Part shown: positions 37,901 through 51,194 of the stretch, one piece after another
Numbering within the stretch: position 1 is the first letter of the stretch
Layout: the number at the start of each line of letters is the position of its first letter
Assembly: GCF_000247815.1 (NCBI RefSeq)
Contig: NC_021677.1
Span: 7,084,447-7,148,446 of the forward strand
Source of the DNA: Ficedula albicollis
Taxonomy: Eukaryota > Chordata > Aves > Passeriformes > Muscicapidae
Length of the DNA: 64,000 nt
Reading direction: 5' to 3'
Notes under the pieces: model-generated
Told to the model about the DNA's origin: nothing
Seen by the model: the letters and a program-made list of their open reading frames with translations, nothing else
Database searches by the model: none
Translations under genes and position numbers: made by a program

Positions 37901-40900
37901 CTTTTACATGTGGTATTCCTGACAGTTCTCTGGAAGGATGCTGCTCCCAGGAGCCCCTGGAGCTGTGGGGACAGATTCTCTCACAGGTGTAGCATGGCTC
38001 CTGTGTTTGACTCTCAACACGCCGTTGTGACTTCTCAGGAAGGTGCAGAGCAGTTTCTATGGAAAATGCCAGGGAATAATCGTAGGTCTAGAAATCCTCT
38101 TCTGTGACTACAACTAAGCCCTTCTCTCTGGCCAGTGAGATGTAGACTCCTCTTCCCTGTCTTCCAGCGAGGCTGAGGTTATTCAGAGCGAAGCAGATCA
38201 GAGTTTGTTACTCTACTAGCCAGCCACAAACTGCTCCTGTAAAAGTGTGTATGCGTGTGTGCTTGTAGCTGTACTCTGCTAAACAACCAGTTCAAGGAGG
38301 AAATGCAGCTGGCATGGCCAACCTCCAGTGCAGGCTTTTCCCTCATTCCTTCCTTTTGACCTTCATCCAGCTGCATTTTAAAAATCCTGTTGGAGGCAGG
38401 CTTCTCTGCGCCACTCTGTCAATGTACCTCACAGGGGGTGCCAATTTTTGCATCCTTTTTGTGGCTTTTTTCTCTCTCTTTTGCCAGGGTTATTTGTAAA
38501 GTTAGCCTCAGAGAACTTCCAGCAAGAGCTTGTAAGCTCCCTTCTCATTGGTACAAGGAGTGCATGCTGCAGAGTATTTGAGGTCACAAGGAGGTTGGGA
38601 GGACAGCTAATTAGTGAGCCTGACAAATGATTCAAGTAGGAGTATATTTGGAACATGTGGTGTGGGTGCAGGAGGGGTTTGCACTCTGGTGCTGTGGAGA
38701 CAAACAGCTTGAGGCACAGGCAAGTGAAGGTTTGGCCCAACACTTCTTCTTTTCCTGGGATGAGTCTGAGTTAGGCTGACTGCGGCTCAGCCAGTCCATT
38801 TCCTTGGCCGGAGGAGCACGTTGGATAAGGCAGCGAGGATATTTTTGTTTCACGTTGTGCTTTCACTCCAGCAGGGTGGGGCAGTTGTGGCCAGGTGTTC
38901 AGATTTGGATGATACCCACAGGACCCGCCATGTAGTTGTCGCCATTTAGGATTAGTCTCCACGTGCTGGCTGCTTCTGTGGCCTCACATTTTTTGTTGTA
39001 GTAGCTCCAAAATTACAACCTCCACTCTACCTTTGCTTTCTGATCCAAGGGCAGTTGAGCAAGAGAAGAAACTCAGTTGGAACTGCTGTTGGAAGTGCCA
39101 CACGAGGAAACCCTAAAGAGCTCCTTGCAAAGCAGCTCGAGGTTTAACCTGCCCTCCTCTCCCATTTCCGAGTGCTTTGGCTAAATACGGCAAATGGGAG
39201 CAGCCATAGGGTGAGAAGGACTAAAAACCTGCAAGAAAGAAACCTGCAATAAACTCACACAAAATCAGGCGTTTTTTCCCCACATGGAAATAGTAGATGA
39301 TTTTAAGAACTGGTACCAACTGATATTTTGGTCAGATCCAAAACTGGGATCTGACTTTTAGGATTGTCTAGCAAAATAAGTGCAGTTGGAGGGTATGTAT
39401 ATTTCATCCCTAAAAATATTTTCATGCTTTTCCAAGTGTCTGTCATGGCCTCATCACTCTTTCCCTGTAGCTTTTTGTTGTCTGAATGGGTATCTGGTTA
39501 CATGTGTCTGTTCAAAATAAAGGGGATCACTTCTTACATGGTATATTTCTGTTTCTCATGTGCAGATTTTAAGTGCTTCAGTTTACAAGGCTTCCTTCTT
39601 TCTGTATCCCAAAGATTAGTTGTTCGGCTTCTGGGATGAGAGCAAGGGTGGGAGAGCCTTAAGAGGAAATCTCTGCCCAGCTGAAGCTCTTGCTGATAGA
39701 TCCCCATGAGTACCATTCTGCAGTCCAGCCATATTTTTGCTGTGTAGGGTAAATGCTCATGGTTACACCATTGCTTTCTGATGCCTTTTGCTGAACAGAA
39801 ATGCAGATATTTTTCTTTCAGAAGTTTGTATTACAAAGCCTTATGGAATGTGACGTGAAGTTGGGTTTTATTTTTGAATACATGTGATGATTTTAAGATT
39901 TTTTTTTCCTTTTCTCCTTCCACTGGATGATTTAAAACCTATGAAAAAAATAAAGCAGGCCAATGAAAAGACTTGAATGCTAACTTCAATTGAAACAGCA
40001 ACACTATTCTTGTGAGACAGTTTTCAGCAGTGTTCAGCTTACTGCTTACTGCTCAGCCTTTCCTTTCCTGCCTGCTCCCTGACCCTCTGTTACACTGAAA
40101 TATCCACTTCTAGGACAACCTTCTTCCTATCTCAAAGGCTAAAAGTTCTTCCCTCTCTTCTTCTCCTGTTTAAAATATCATCCTTGCATCAGCCAGATCT
40201 ACTGTTTAACAGGATCAAAAGCTCTTTTCCTCCTGCCTTATTCCCATCCATATCAATATCCAGGGCCCTGAGCACGCTGCTCTCCAGCGAGAGGTAAACT
40301 TTAAATCCCTAAATACAATACTTGGGATAGTAACACCAGCTCTAGATCACCAGAAGCCTGGGGTTTTTTAAAGTCTGTAGTATCCTAATAAAGTAACTAT
40401 ACTTGTTTGACAAGTAATAAATTATTTGGGAGATGGATCTAATTGCTGAAAAGTGGCATTGCTTTGACTCGTGTTGTGGAAGCCTAGGAGCCAGGCTGAG
40501 GTGTTCCACTCTCAGAAATGCCACAGGCTATGCAACTAATCCTAATTTTGGTGAAACTTGAAAGGAAAAGACACTAAATTATCGTGATACAGCAAGCAAA
40601 TGCAATGGAAGATGTAGTAAGGAAAGATGTTGGTGTGATTCCAGTTTGGATTCTAGCAGAGATTCCAAACTCAAATTTTCCTGAAGGCTTGGTCTAGTGA
40701 TTTAATTTCTCTGTGCCTTGGTTTTGTAGCAGTAGAAGGGGCAAAAAAAAAAAAGGAGTTGTCAGGCAATAATTAGTTGATTATCCTGTACTTGGAGGTC
40801 TTCAGTGTGAGGGAATAACATTTTGTATTAAATGTTGATGAACCTTGTTTGTGACCAAAGTTGGAGATGGGGCTAACACCAGCAGTCAGCTTTGGAATAT

Positions 40901-41632
40901 CCTAGTTAAACTTTTCCCTGTATTTTACCATCACATCATGCAGTAGATCAGAGTCCCAGATTCTCATTCAGATTTAGACTTTACCTATTTTTGGTCTGCT
41001 TCTGACCACGACTAAAAACATTCCCAAACTGTCCAGTTTTTAAGAGAAGTTTAAAAAAACAAAAAACAAAAATCACCAACCAAACAAAAATGCATATAAA
41101 TTTCATTTAAACATAAGATGCAGTTAGCAGTGCTAGCCTACAAGTCCAAGAGTGTGAACAAATCAGGATGTGATTACTTAAGGAGAATAGGTGTAAAAGA
41201 GCACTTCTGGAGTACTTGTTATTGTCCAAAATATCACTGAAATTCTGATGACTAAGTACAGTCTGCTTATCTCTATTTGAAACAGTGCTGTACAGATTCA
41301 CTATTTCTAAAGGTCTTCTTTCCATTTCTATATAGATATTCTCCCTTCACATTTTGAAGGTTTGAAGAAGAGGATTGTTTTTCGAGTCACACTAAGTAAA
41401 CATTAAATGCATGCAGGCTTAAAACTAAAGCATGCATGTTATGTAGCAGCAATAAAAAGTGCTCGGCTTGCACGACTTATGATGCTCAAGCATTGCCTTG
41501 TTAAAATGCCAAAAAAACTTTTTCTTTGCATTTTTTTGAAAAGTAAATCTCTTCCTTTGACCTTGCAATACTTAACTTTTCTGTTTCTTTGGACAAGTGA
41601 TATTTATTTTACTGAATGCTTTTATATTACAG

Positions 41633-41763
41633 ATAAGGTGGATGAAATAGTGCCAGTTTCCAAGCCATCAAGAATTGCAGACAATGCAACTGTGGACTCC
41701 AGAGTGGCAACTATAAAACAGCGGCCTTCTAGTAGATGTTTTCCCTCAGCTACAGATATGAAT
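41633..41763 (+). CDS. SHANK2: SHANK2 exon: linker DKVDEIVPVSKPS to DMN
   Basis: A 131-nt exon from AG (41631-41632) to GTGAGT (from 41764). With the carried G it reads DKVDEIVPVSKPSRIADNAT and continues through RVATIKQRPSSRCFP to ATDMN, ending in phase 0. Mammalian SHANK2 has DKPEEIVP at the same place, so the start of this segment is the least conserved. It is a Ser/Thr- and Arg-rich disordered linker between the PDZ domain and the proline-rich region. Confidence 0.97.
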
Positions 41764-42235
41764 GTGAGTGCCAGCCATGAAGCACTGCTTTATTCCTTCT
41801 GATGTATCTAATTCCTTGATTAAATAATGTCCAATGCTTTTTAAGGGAAGAATTGACATTAATACTATAGCACATATTAAAAATTAAACATCAGAACTCT
41901 GAAATTGCATCATTCAATTGCAGAATTTAATCTTAAAAAACTTCGCAGGTAAAAAAAATAACTGATTTTGTTGCATTTTGGACATACTTTTCCATTACCC
42001 ACCTTAAGCTGTTGCCTTGTAAATGATATCAACAAACTCCACTTACAGCTGCTGTCCTGAGTGTCTAAACAAAGCCCAACCTTCCCTTTCTCTCCTTCTC
42101 CTCTCCAAAAATACCCCTATATTTATTAATTTCCATAAGAATTCTCAGTGAAAAGGGTAATGGATGAGGCATTATTTCCACATGGGAGACTTTTGTGCTT
42201 TAATTCTGTTGGGGTTTCTGTTTGCTCTTTTGTAG
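41764..42235 (+). other. SHANK2: Short SHANK2 intron
   Basis: A GT-AG intron of 472 bp, AT-rich, with no other feature seen. Confidence 0.95.
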
Positions 42236-42347
42236 TCCATGTATGAGAGACAGGGTATTGCAGTGATGACGCCCACTGTCCCAGGGAGCCCTCAAGGTCC
42301 TTTTCTGGGTATACCTCGGGGTACAATGAGAAGACAAAAATCTATAG
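42236..42347 (+). CDS. SHANK2: SHANK2 exon: SMYERQGIAVMTPTVPGS segment
   Basis: A 112-nt exon between AG (42234-42235) and GT (42348-42349). It reads SMYERQGIAVMTPTVPGSPQ and then GPFLGIPRGTMRRQKSI, leaving one nucleotide so that Gly is completed at the start of the giant exon. The peptide is almost the same as in mammalian SHANK2. The basic RGTMRRQKS stretch is a plausible kinase target, though that is inference. Confidence 0.97.
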
Positions 42348-43426
42348 GTAAAATGCCTCTCTTGTATGGTTTTGTTCATTAATAGCATACTTTTAGTAAC
42401 TTTGCTTCTTTCCTAAAGTGTGTTTCTCCAACATTTTTACCCCAGTGAGTGGCTGTTTAATCTTTATACAAAGGTCAAGGGAAAAGAAGTTTGTGTGTAA
42501 GATGATGTAATTTCCACATTCTGTTTTGCAAGTATGGAATTATTATTTGGTTATTTTCTTTATAATGTTCCCTCTAACAAGGACAAATAAAAAAAGATTA
42601 GTACAAGCCTTTTGCAAAACATAAGGCCAAAATATTATCCTTTTTTTCCTTGTTATTGAGGTGAAAGCATTGTAATGCTGTGTAGTTTGCAAAGTAATCC
42701 TGTTGATCAAATGGACTAAAATTCACCCTTTTTTTCATTTCAAATGATGGTAGTAGATGCTTTTACAACAAAGAAACAAAGAAACAAAGAGCAGACCAAA
42801 TTTGAGCTTTCTTTGTTTTTGTGAGTAATCTTAGGAGTGACTTCTATCAATTTAGAAACACATTATGCTGATGTAAAATTAGCATTTAAACTATCCCAGT
42901 ATTACGTTATCCCAGTATTATGTTAAAAGCCGTATTTGTAATGTCATCTTTTGAAATGCATAATTATGGGTTTTTTTTCCCCCAATAGGATCTTCCTGTC
43001 CCTAAATTTCAATTGCATCTTAAAAATTCATTAGGTTTCTGAGTTGTTTTATTATATGCGTTTGTTGAGTGCTGGATGGAGCAAGGAAAAAGCGGCTCCT
43101 CTGCACAGAATGTCTTCCCTGTTCAATAGTTTTCAAAGAAAATGTGCTTTTCTACAGCATCTTGATATACATAAACCCCAAACATTTGCCTACACATCCA
43201 TTTAATTAAAATTCCATAGCATCCTTTTCAATCATGGCACTTGAGATGTCCAGCAAGAAAGAATGATTATGGTGAGAATCAACCTAAAGGCCTCTTTTGG
43301 AATTCTGCATACTCCTCATGCCATGGGGAATGCACCCTGGAATTTTGGGTTGGATGGAGAAATAGTACAGTGTGAGGGATCTTGGTGGATGTGGAAGTAT
43401 TTTAAATGCACTCTCTGGTTTTTCAG
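42348..43426 (+). other. SHANK2: SHANK2 intron
   Basis: A GT-AG intron of 1,079 bp. I looked for the optional DSRIFLSG-type insertion that I recall from mammalian SHANK2 at this junction and did not find a usable exon. A short AAACAAAG repeat lies near 42770-42792. Confidence 0.9.
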
Positions 43427-45824
43427 GAGTAACAGAGGAAGAGAGGCAGTTTCTGGCCCCTCCTATGCTGAAGTTTACCAGGAGTCTTTCGATGCCTGAC
43501 ACTTCTGAAGATATCCCACCACCACCACAGTCCTTACCTCCCTCACCACCACCACCTTCTCCCTCTCTGTACAACTCCCCCAAATCCCTGACAGCCCGGA
43601 GCTATGGAACGATCAAACCTCCATTTAACCAGAATTCAGGTGCAAAAATCTCTTTGGTTAGGCCCGAGAGCGTGGGGACGATGATAAGGGACAAAGGGAT
43701 CTATTACCGGCGGGAACTGGACCGGTACTCCCTAGACTCGGAGGACCTGTACAACCGGAGTGCAGCAGCTCAGGCGAATTTCAGGAGCAAGAGGGGCCAG
43801 ATGCCAGAAAACCCCTATTCTGAGGTCGGGAAGATTGCCAGCAAAGCAGTTTATGTGCCAGCCAAGCCAGCCAGGCGGAAGGGGGTGCTGGTGAAACAAT
43901 CCAATGTGGAGGACAGCCCAGAAAAGACCTGCTCTATTCCAATCCCAACCATCATCGTCAAAGAGCCATCCACCAGCAGCAGTGGGAAAAGCAGCCAAGG
44001 GAGCAGCATGGAGATCGATCCTCAGTCTTCAGAGCAGCCCGGACAGCTCCGGCCCGACGACAGCTTGGGAGTCAGCAGTCCGTTTGCAGCAGCCATCGCA
44101 GGGGCTGTGAGGGACAGGGAAAAGAGGCTGGAAGCCAGGCGCAATTCCCCAGCTTTCCTCTCCACAGACCTGGGAGACGAGGACGTTGGATTAACCCCAC
44201 CAACACCACGGATGAGGCAGTCCAAGTTCAGCGAGGAGGCAATGTTTAGCAGTGAGGATGGTTTCAGACAGCTCATGTCACCATCTCCGATTCCCCCACC
44301 CAGAGAGCCTGAAAACCTTTTTAACAGCAACGAGCCCAGCAACCAGAGCGACTCAAGGACATTGAATGCTCCATCCAAAACGAAAGGTACTGACAACAGT
44401 ATGATGGCAGCCAAGCCCATGAGTGCTCCCGGCTCGGACAGCTACGTCCACCCGGTCACAGGGAAGCTGTTGGATCCAAACTCACCACTTGCCCTTGCAC
44501 TCTCTGCCAGGGACAGAGCCATGAAAGAGCAGACACAGCAGATTCCAGGCAAAGGGGATGCTGTCAAAACTGACCTTAACAAACCGCTTTACATTGACAC
44601 CAAGCTGAGACCCAACATGGAAACGACTTTTCCTGTTACTGCCACTGTCACCAGGCAAAATACCCGCGGCCTGTTGAGACGGCAGGAGACTGAGAACAAG
44701 TACGAGATGGATGCAGGGAAAGAAAAGAAACCTGAGGAGAAGAAGAACATGTTAATAAACATCGTGGATACCTCGCAGCAAAAATCAGCTGGCTTGTTGA
44801 TGGTGCACACGGTGGACACGGCAAAGTCAGATGATATGCCCGAGGATGAGGAGGAAAAGGGAGCTGAGATGGAGCCGAGCCCTGAACACTCCCCGCCGGA
44901 GAGGCCAGAGGGCAGTGAGGAAGCAGAGAGCGAACTGAGCGTCCCTGCAGCGCCCGAGCCCCCGGCTTCTCCCTGCAAAACCATCGTGGCCACCGGCTCT
45001 GTGGATGACCCCGTCATCCTCCCTTTCCGCATCCCCCCACCGCCCCTGGCCTCAGTGGACATCGACGAGGAGTTTCTGTTCACTGAGCCGCTGCCCCCTC
45101 CCTTGGAGTTTGCCAATAGCTTCGACATCCCCGATGACCGCGCAGCGCCCGGCTCGGCACTGACAGACCTGATGGCGCAGAGGAAGAATGGCACCCCTTC
45201 ACCCAGCCAGCCAGCAAACTCCTTGGATGGCAAAAAGCAAGCGGGTCTCTCAAACTGTTTGCCTGCCTCCTTCCTGCCACCCCCTGACAGCTTCGACAAC
45301 GTCACCGACTCTGGGATTGAGGAGGTCGACAGTCGGAGCAGCAGTGACCATCACCTAGAGACAACCAGCACTATCTCAACGGTGTCCAGCATCTCTACCT
45401 TATCCTCGGAAGGAGGGGAGAACGTGGATACTTGTACAGTCTATGCAGATGGGCAAACATTTCTGGTGGACAAACCCCCAGTACCTCCTAAGCCAAAAAT
45501 GAAGCCCATAATCAACAAAAGCAATGCACTTTACAAGGACGCGCTGATCGAGGAAACTGTAGACACCTTTGTGATCCCTCCTCCCGCTCCGCCCCCACCT
45601 CCCATCAGTGCCCAGCCCAACCTGGCAAAAGTTGTCCCCCAAAGGACATCCAAGCTATGGGGGGACGTGCCGGAGGTGAAAAGCCCAATTCTCTCAGGCC
45701 CCAAGGCTAATGTCATTAGTGAATTGAACTCAATACTCCAGCAAATGAACAGAGAAAAGTCCTCAAAGCCAGGGGAGGGATTGGAATCACCGACTGGAAC
45801 GAAAACTGCGAGTCTCAGTACAAG
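43427..45824 (+). CDS. SHANK2: SHANK2 giant exon: proline-rich scaffold region with Homer and cortactin ligands
   Basis: A 2,398-nt exon, open for about 799 codons, from AG (43425-43426) to GT (45825-45826), phase 1 to phase 2. It starts GVTEEERQFLAPPMLKFTRS and matches the long SHANK2 exon throughout: a proline cluster (PPPPQSLPPSPPPPSPS), ELDRYSLDSEDLY, VGKIASKAVYVPAKPARRKG and SSPFAAAIAGAVRDREKRLE. The PPLEF motif at 45097-45111 is a Homer EVH1 ligand (PPxxF). DSGIEEVDSRSSSDHHLETT follows, and KPPVPPKPK at 45472-45498 is the cortactin SH3 site. A second proline run (IPPPAPPPPPI) lies near 45574-45606. It links receptor complexes to Homer and the actin cytoskeleton in the postsynaptic density. 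The middle part (about 44200-45000) is less conserved than the ends. The ATG at 43372 lies in the intron and is not a start. Confidence 0.98.
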
Positions 45825-48800
45825 GTAAAAGTAATTAACCAAATCATTTTCTAAAAAGGCTTGATCTTGGTTTTTTGGTTTTGGGGGTTTTTTTGGTTTT
45901 TCTTCCATCCCTTTGCTAACTTCTCCTGTAAATCACATAGATTAAAGAGGAGTGTACTCTGCTTAACGAATAGTCTGTGTCAGACAATAATTTCTTACAC
46001 TGTCAACATTTGTGTTACCTAGATGATAGGACAAGAGTTTTCTCAGCCTTCAAGGTTTGCACAAACCTTTCAGTTGTTTTGATGTGAATTTCTTTGATTT
46101 ATCTTTAATTTTTTTTTTCTCTTTAGTTTCTTTCCTTTAAAAATGGGGTGATAATTAAATTTTTCTTCAGTCCTGTGAGGTATTTTGGCTTCCAACAGGT
46201 AAAAAGTATTTTTGCCAAGGGTTGTTTTGCATTCACTGTGTGGTGTCATTTGATTCATGCTGACACCCCTCCTAATCTACTTCATCATAAAGTATTTCAG
46301 ATATTTGCTCATTAAAATAACTTTGCACTGTCCATATTATTACTAAACCACATCTGTATGGAATGTGGGCCTAATGAAATCCACAGTTATTAAAAAAGGA
46401 AGGTAATTTTGTATGTTTTATTAGGAGACTGAGGTATTTTGCAAAAACACCATGCTGGCTTTGTTTTTTTTAAAAAAAAGATGCCACATAAGTCAATTTT
46501 ATTAGAATTATTCTGGTGTAAAATAAATAGCTCAGCCTTTGGAAAGCTGCTGTACTTTGCAAGCATGAAGATCATTTGTTTCTAAGGGAAGGGTGTCTCT
46601 GCTGATTGCAAAGATTGCTCATTCAGAAAACAGTCTGATCCACAGTCTCAGCATCACACAGTTAGATATTATTTCCTGCAGGATGGAAGTCATCAAACTG
46701 GCGATGGTGAGGGAATTAAATTTTTAGAATTGAGAAATGGGAATAAAACACAGAAATTCTGGAATTCCTCTCAGGGGCACTTGACTAAACAGAGCAGAAA
46801 TTGAGTTGGCTCTGCAGGAAAAGCCTTCATACATGAAAAAATCCACATTATTTTTTGCTAGATGTTGATCATGTTTCTTGTTAAGCTCCATGAACATGTT
46901 GCTTGTAGCTTCATGTGTATGATACTATTTATCAACTTTTGTTTTTAAACTGAAAGGTATTTCCAGGTTTCAGTGCAGATCCTTAGCATCCCTATTTTAT
47001 TAGAAAATTACCAAGGCTACTGACTACAATGCACTGTAAATATGTCAAAGTACTCTCATTACTGAGCACAAAATGAAAAGTAGAAGTAAATAAAAATACT
47101 TTTTTGTGGAAATACATTTTTAAAGGTATAAAGGGTGGGGAAAACTTGAAAAACTACAGCACTTCAGTGAAGAAAAGCAAACAGAAGCAGAAGTAGCCCC
47201 ATAGGTTACCTTCTAAAGGAAGAGCTGGCTTAGTGTTACAAATTTATGTTGCTATTTTTTCTGTCCTTCAAGTTTTTAAATTTTTCTAACTTAGCTTTGG
47301 CAAATTACTACATCTTCATTATGGATTGTTGAGGCTCAGCTGGGGGAGGAGGGAAAAACCCACCCAAAGCATTATTTCAGTGGGGCTGCAATACTGCTTT
47401 CTCTCTGAAAAGTAAATCCATACACTCATCTTTGCAGACTGGAGAGAGGATCCTGGCATGTAGTAGTGCCAGAAGAGCTAGGAGGGAATAAATGAGATAA
47501 GCTGGTGGTGGCAAAGAGCAGCAAAACTCTTGGCTGCCACTTGACTGTGGGAGAAAATGACACCTCCACAGCATTCCCAGTGGGAACAGTAGACAAGGGT
47601 GCTGGGATTTGTTTTCTGCCATTTTCCAAACTGATGTTATTACTTCTTAGTTATGAGTTGGACTGAAGCTGCTAAAACCACCAGGAAAAGTTGCTAAGGA
47701 TTTATTTTTTAAGCAAATAATCCTGGAGACAGCAAAAGAGAGCCAGCAATCTACAGATGCTGGAAGTGTGTTTGAAAAGGTGCTGCAGGCAGTGTCTTTT
47801 CATTTCAATGAGAGGGTAAGGCAGAGAAATAGAAATGGAGATGTTCACTTGTGGAATCAGAAGCCCTGTGGCTTTTTTTCACTGCTTTTACTCCCGCTTT
47901 ATCTCTCTAAAAGTTATATAAATTACAGCCTTTCTAGCCTGATTGCACGACTGACACAATTTTTTTACAAAGCTGTCAAATATTATGACCAAGGAGTAGC
48001 ATCTTGTGGAAATTTCAAGTGTAAAAGCTAATGTTTAAATTTCAAAGGTAAAATTCCTGGAGTTCCTTGATATTTTTTTCCCCCTAATACTCTAAAGATT
48101 ATGCCAACCAATTGTTGAGCTTGCAGCCCCTCCCTGCAAGGTAGCAATAGAAAGGGACAAAGGAATTTTGGCTCACAAAAAGCAGGGATTCTGCTAAATG
48201 AAAGAACAACTCGTTAGCTCTGTGAACAGAGCAATGATAATAAGTGAGCCTGTTCCTATCCTTCAGCCAAGGAAAGGGATTGGGAAGTTGTTATAAATAG
48301 GAACGACATTAACAGGCTCGCTTGGGCGGTGTTCACAGAACAGGCAGCCTGATGAAATTAGAAGTATCTATCTGTTTATGGGGAGCCATACATGAAATTA
48401 CAGACCAGATTGGAATCCTAAATCCCACTAGAAATTCTCTTTGCACAGCCAATAAGATGTAAAGCTGGTGTTCACTCAAGGCAATTGCCCTGTTAGGGTG
48501 GCACAGGGGTGAATTAAACTACAGATAGTTGGGTAATGGCAGGCTGCAAAAACACCTTCTTTGTGTGTTTCTGATAAATGAGGATGAGGACGAAATCATT
48601 TTAAGTTCCTGAACAGTATTTCTCAATTATTACATTAAAGCCACCCTAAACTTGCTTTTATTCCTGCACCTTGGTTGAGCAATCATTTTCCATGCAGTGT
48701 TTATAGTTTTCCTGTGGTTCTTATGGAGACACCAAGCTTCAAGATTTTTAAATAGAGCATGGAAATGCTTGACTGGAAACCATCTGCTCCTCAGTGGCAG

Positions 48801-50688
48801 TGACCAGCTCTGGGATTGGAAAAAGGAGCCCAGAAGGAGAAGGGAAAGGAGGGAGAAGTGAGAGGATGCGCTTGCTTGCTTTCTACTAATTAAAATGTAA
48901 TCAAGGGGTTTGATCACAAGGTTCAGGAAGAGAGCTCCAGATCCCACTCCCAATTTTGGCCACCATTTACTTTGCGGATTTATGGCCATCAGTTGTGGCG
49001 ACAGAGGTTTTAATCTGGTCTATCCATATCATCCACAATGTCATAAATACAGCAGTGCTATAAGTCCCTTATAAGACCTTGAGAGGTCCCTGGCTTTCAT
49101 AGGGAGCTGATGAAAGACCTGGGAGAAGAGCAGAGCAGGGCTTTCCCTGGGAGAGAGGAGGAGTGTTGTTCTGTCTATGACCTGGCAGTCACGCAGCAGC
49201 ATGACCATCAGGTGCCAGCCCCTGAGATCCAGGGGCTAAACGCTGTGTGGCTGAGGCAGGATAAATCCAGGGGCTGCTCAGAGCCAGCTCAGCCCCCAGG
49301 GAGCACAGCATCTCTCTCTCTGCATGCCTCTGGAGCACTGATATAAGGAATAACGAATAGCAGCTCCTGCTACTCTCCAGCAGCACCGCACTAAAATGAT
49401 CCATGGCTTTGCCAGAGGGAGAAACACTCCCAGTTTTTCTGTGTTTGTTCAGCTGTGTTGGCAAAATCCTATGACTTCTGGGACACATTGGCATCACTGC
49501 TGGTGGTGGGAAATACTCATGATAAATGTGGGCACTATGAAGGATGCTGTGGAATTGAGTCCTCTAGGAAGAATAACCTGCACTGTGCTGGAATAACAAG
49601 TTTTAGAAGTGAAACTGGCCACTGGTTTTGGCCATCAATTAATTACTTTTTTTTATGAGTATCTGGAAAAGTTCCTTTTATTTTTCCACAAACAGGTAAG
49701 CCAGAACAAAACTTAGTAGTGAGTCCTTTAATGGGACTGGTCCTACATTTGGTTTATTGTAAAGGATGTCTGGGTTTAGCAGAGGGTGAAATAAATGCCT
49801 TGATTTTTCACGTGTTGCTCTCCCATTAGACTCATTTCACATCATTAACTATTTGCCAGCTGATTTCACAGTACTGCTTACTTTGTCAATGATATATGCA
49901 GTGTTTTAGTCATTCCATTTTGTCATTTTTATTTGCTGTCATAACTGCTGTTGTCAGAGGGGGGCCATGCTGAAGTGCCATGAAGTAAGTGCCAACCATA
50001 AAGCATGGACTGTTCTATATTGTACATTCTGTGGATTTTTAATGCTCACTCATTGTTATTGCATTTCAGTGACTTTGGTGGTTACTGTGTTTCTCACAGT
50101 GCAGTGTGGATTAGATCATCCTAATCCACAAATGGTAGCCATCCCAAAATGGGACCTAGAATGTCATCTCAAATAACAGCCACATTCATCAGAGTACTCA
50201 GAAAATATGTTAGTAACATGAGCACATAAGACCGGATTGCTGAATGTGTCTGAGCACCTAAACAATGGGCAGGACTTCTGAGATATGCCAGATTTTGTGA
50301 AGTGGAGGGGTGGGGAGGGATGATTAACACCGTTTTACACACCTATGTGAGGCTAAAAGTAAAGACAAACCAGCCTGTGTGGTCATCTTTTGTCCTTGAA
50401 AGCTGTGGGGTTCCCCCGTTCTCCTTCCAGCTTCCCTTTTCCCTGCAGTTATCCAAGCAGAGAGGGCTGAGGCTGCCTCCTGGCCCAGCACCATCCCCTT
50501 CCCTCTGTTTTCCAGACATTTCACATGGAAACTTCTGCTCCTGCACAGACAGACTGCCACAGACCTTCACGATTGTTCCTCACTGGCAGCAGACACCGAA
50601 CATTTCTCAATTCTTCTCCCCAAAATAACAGCATTGTGAGGAGCTCTGGATCCTGCCAGTCATCACGTCAGCCCTTGTTCTTCTTCTG

Positions 50689-51194
50689 CCCCCAAAACAG
50701 ACAATTCTTGGCTTACTTTCCTGCCATGCAATTTGCCTCTGACAAGGAAATAAAAATATTAAGAGGTGAAGGCAAAGCCTGGGGTTTGAAGGAAATAAAA
50801 ATATTAAGAGGTGAAGGCAAAGCCTGGGGTTTGTGCAGCCTCCAAGGTCTGTAAGAATTAAATCCCCTATACAGGGACTTCACCTGTTGGTCCTCTTGGC
50901 CCCCAAAACAGACAATTCTTGGTTTACTTTCCTGCCATGCAATTTGCCTCTGACAAGGAAATAAAAATATTAAGAGGTGAAGGCAAAGCCTGGGGTTTGT
51001 GCAGCCTCCAAGGTCTGTAAGAATTAAATCCCCTATACAGGGACTTCACCTGTTGGTCCTCTTGGTTTTTAAGAAGTTTTCCTTTGATACAATGGAAAAG
51101 CTGTGTCAGAGCCAGCAAGCCACCTGTTGCTCCTCTTGGTTTTTAAGAAGTTTTCCTTTGGTACAATGGAAAAGCTGTGTCAGAGCCAGCAAGT
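50689..51194. repeat. Nested tandem duplications (211-, 45- and 74-bp offsets)
   Basis: Three events are readable. The block starting CCCCCAAAACAGACAATTCT at 50689 recurs at 50900 (offset 211) and continues to about 51065 with nearly no change. Inside the first copy, the 45-bp unit starting AAGGAAATAAAAATATTAAG (50744-50788) is repeated immediately (50789-50833), while the second large copy has it once (from 50955). Finally the 74-bp unit starting CACCTGTTGGTCCTCTTGG at 51047 is repeated at 51121-51194 with two substitutions. High identity implies recent duplication. Confidence 0.95.

Larger units (their letters stand above)
35200..38120. mobile_element. PIF/Harbinger DNA transposon, degraded, two convergent genes
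   Basis: The + strand Myb-like accessory ORF (to 36708) and the - strand transposase relic (37085-37900) together have the two-gene layout of vertebrate Harbinger elements. About 380 bp between them hold no recognisable coding sequence. Terminal inverted repeats and the 3-bp target duplication typical of the superfamily were not found, so the borders are rough. The element sits in a SHANK2 intron in an orientation-neutral way. Confidence 0.7.
24443..41632 (+). other. SHANK2: Long SHANK2 intron (17.2 kb) with transposon relics
   Basis: The intron runs from GT at 24443 to AG at 41631-41632. Content listed separately: an ancient repeat near 25 kb, two exon-like islands near 28.4 and 28.8 kb, a G/T-rich tract at 30.3 kb, paired 76-bp direct repeats at 31.4 and 32.6 kb, an inverted repeat at 35.2 kb and a degraded Harbinger element to about 38.1 kb. 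From 38.2 to 41.6 kb I see only unique sequence with short A-rich runs. Confidence 0.9.

Noticed and set aside
42988..43006. GATCTTCCTGTCC after an AG as the mammalian-type DSRIFLSG insertion exon
   Set aside because: Only IFLS could be read, there is no donor at the right place and the required phase is not met.
43372..43426. Upstream ATG of the giant open frame as a start codon
   Set aside because: These 18 codons lie in the intron; the acceptor at 43425-43426 and phase agreement with 42347 show that the exon begins at 43427.
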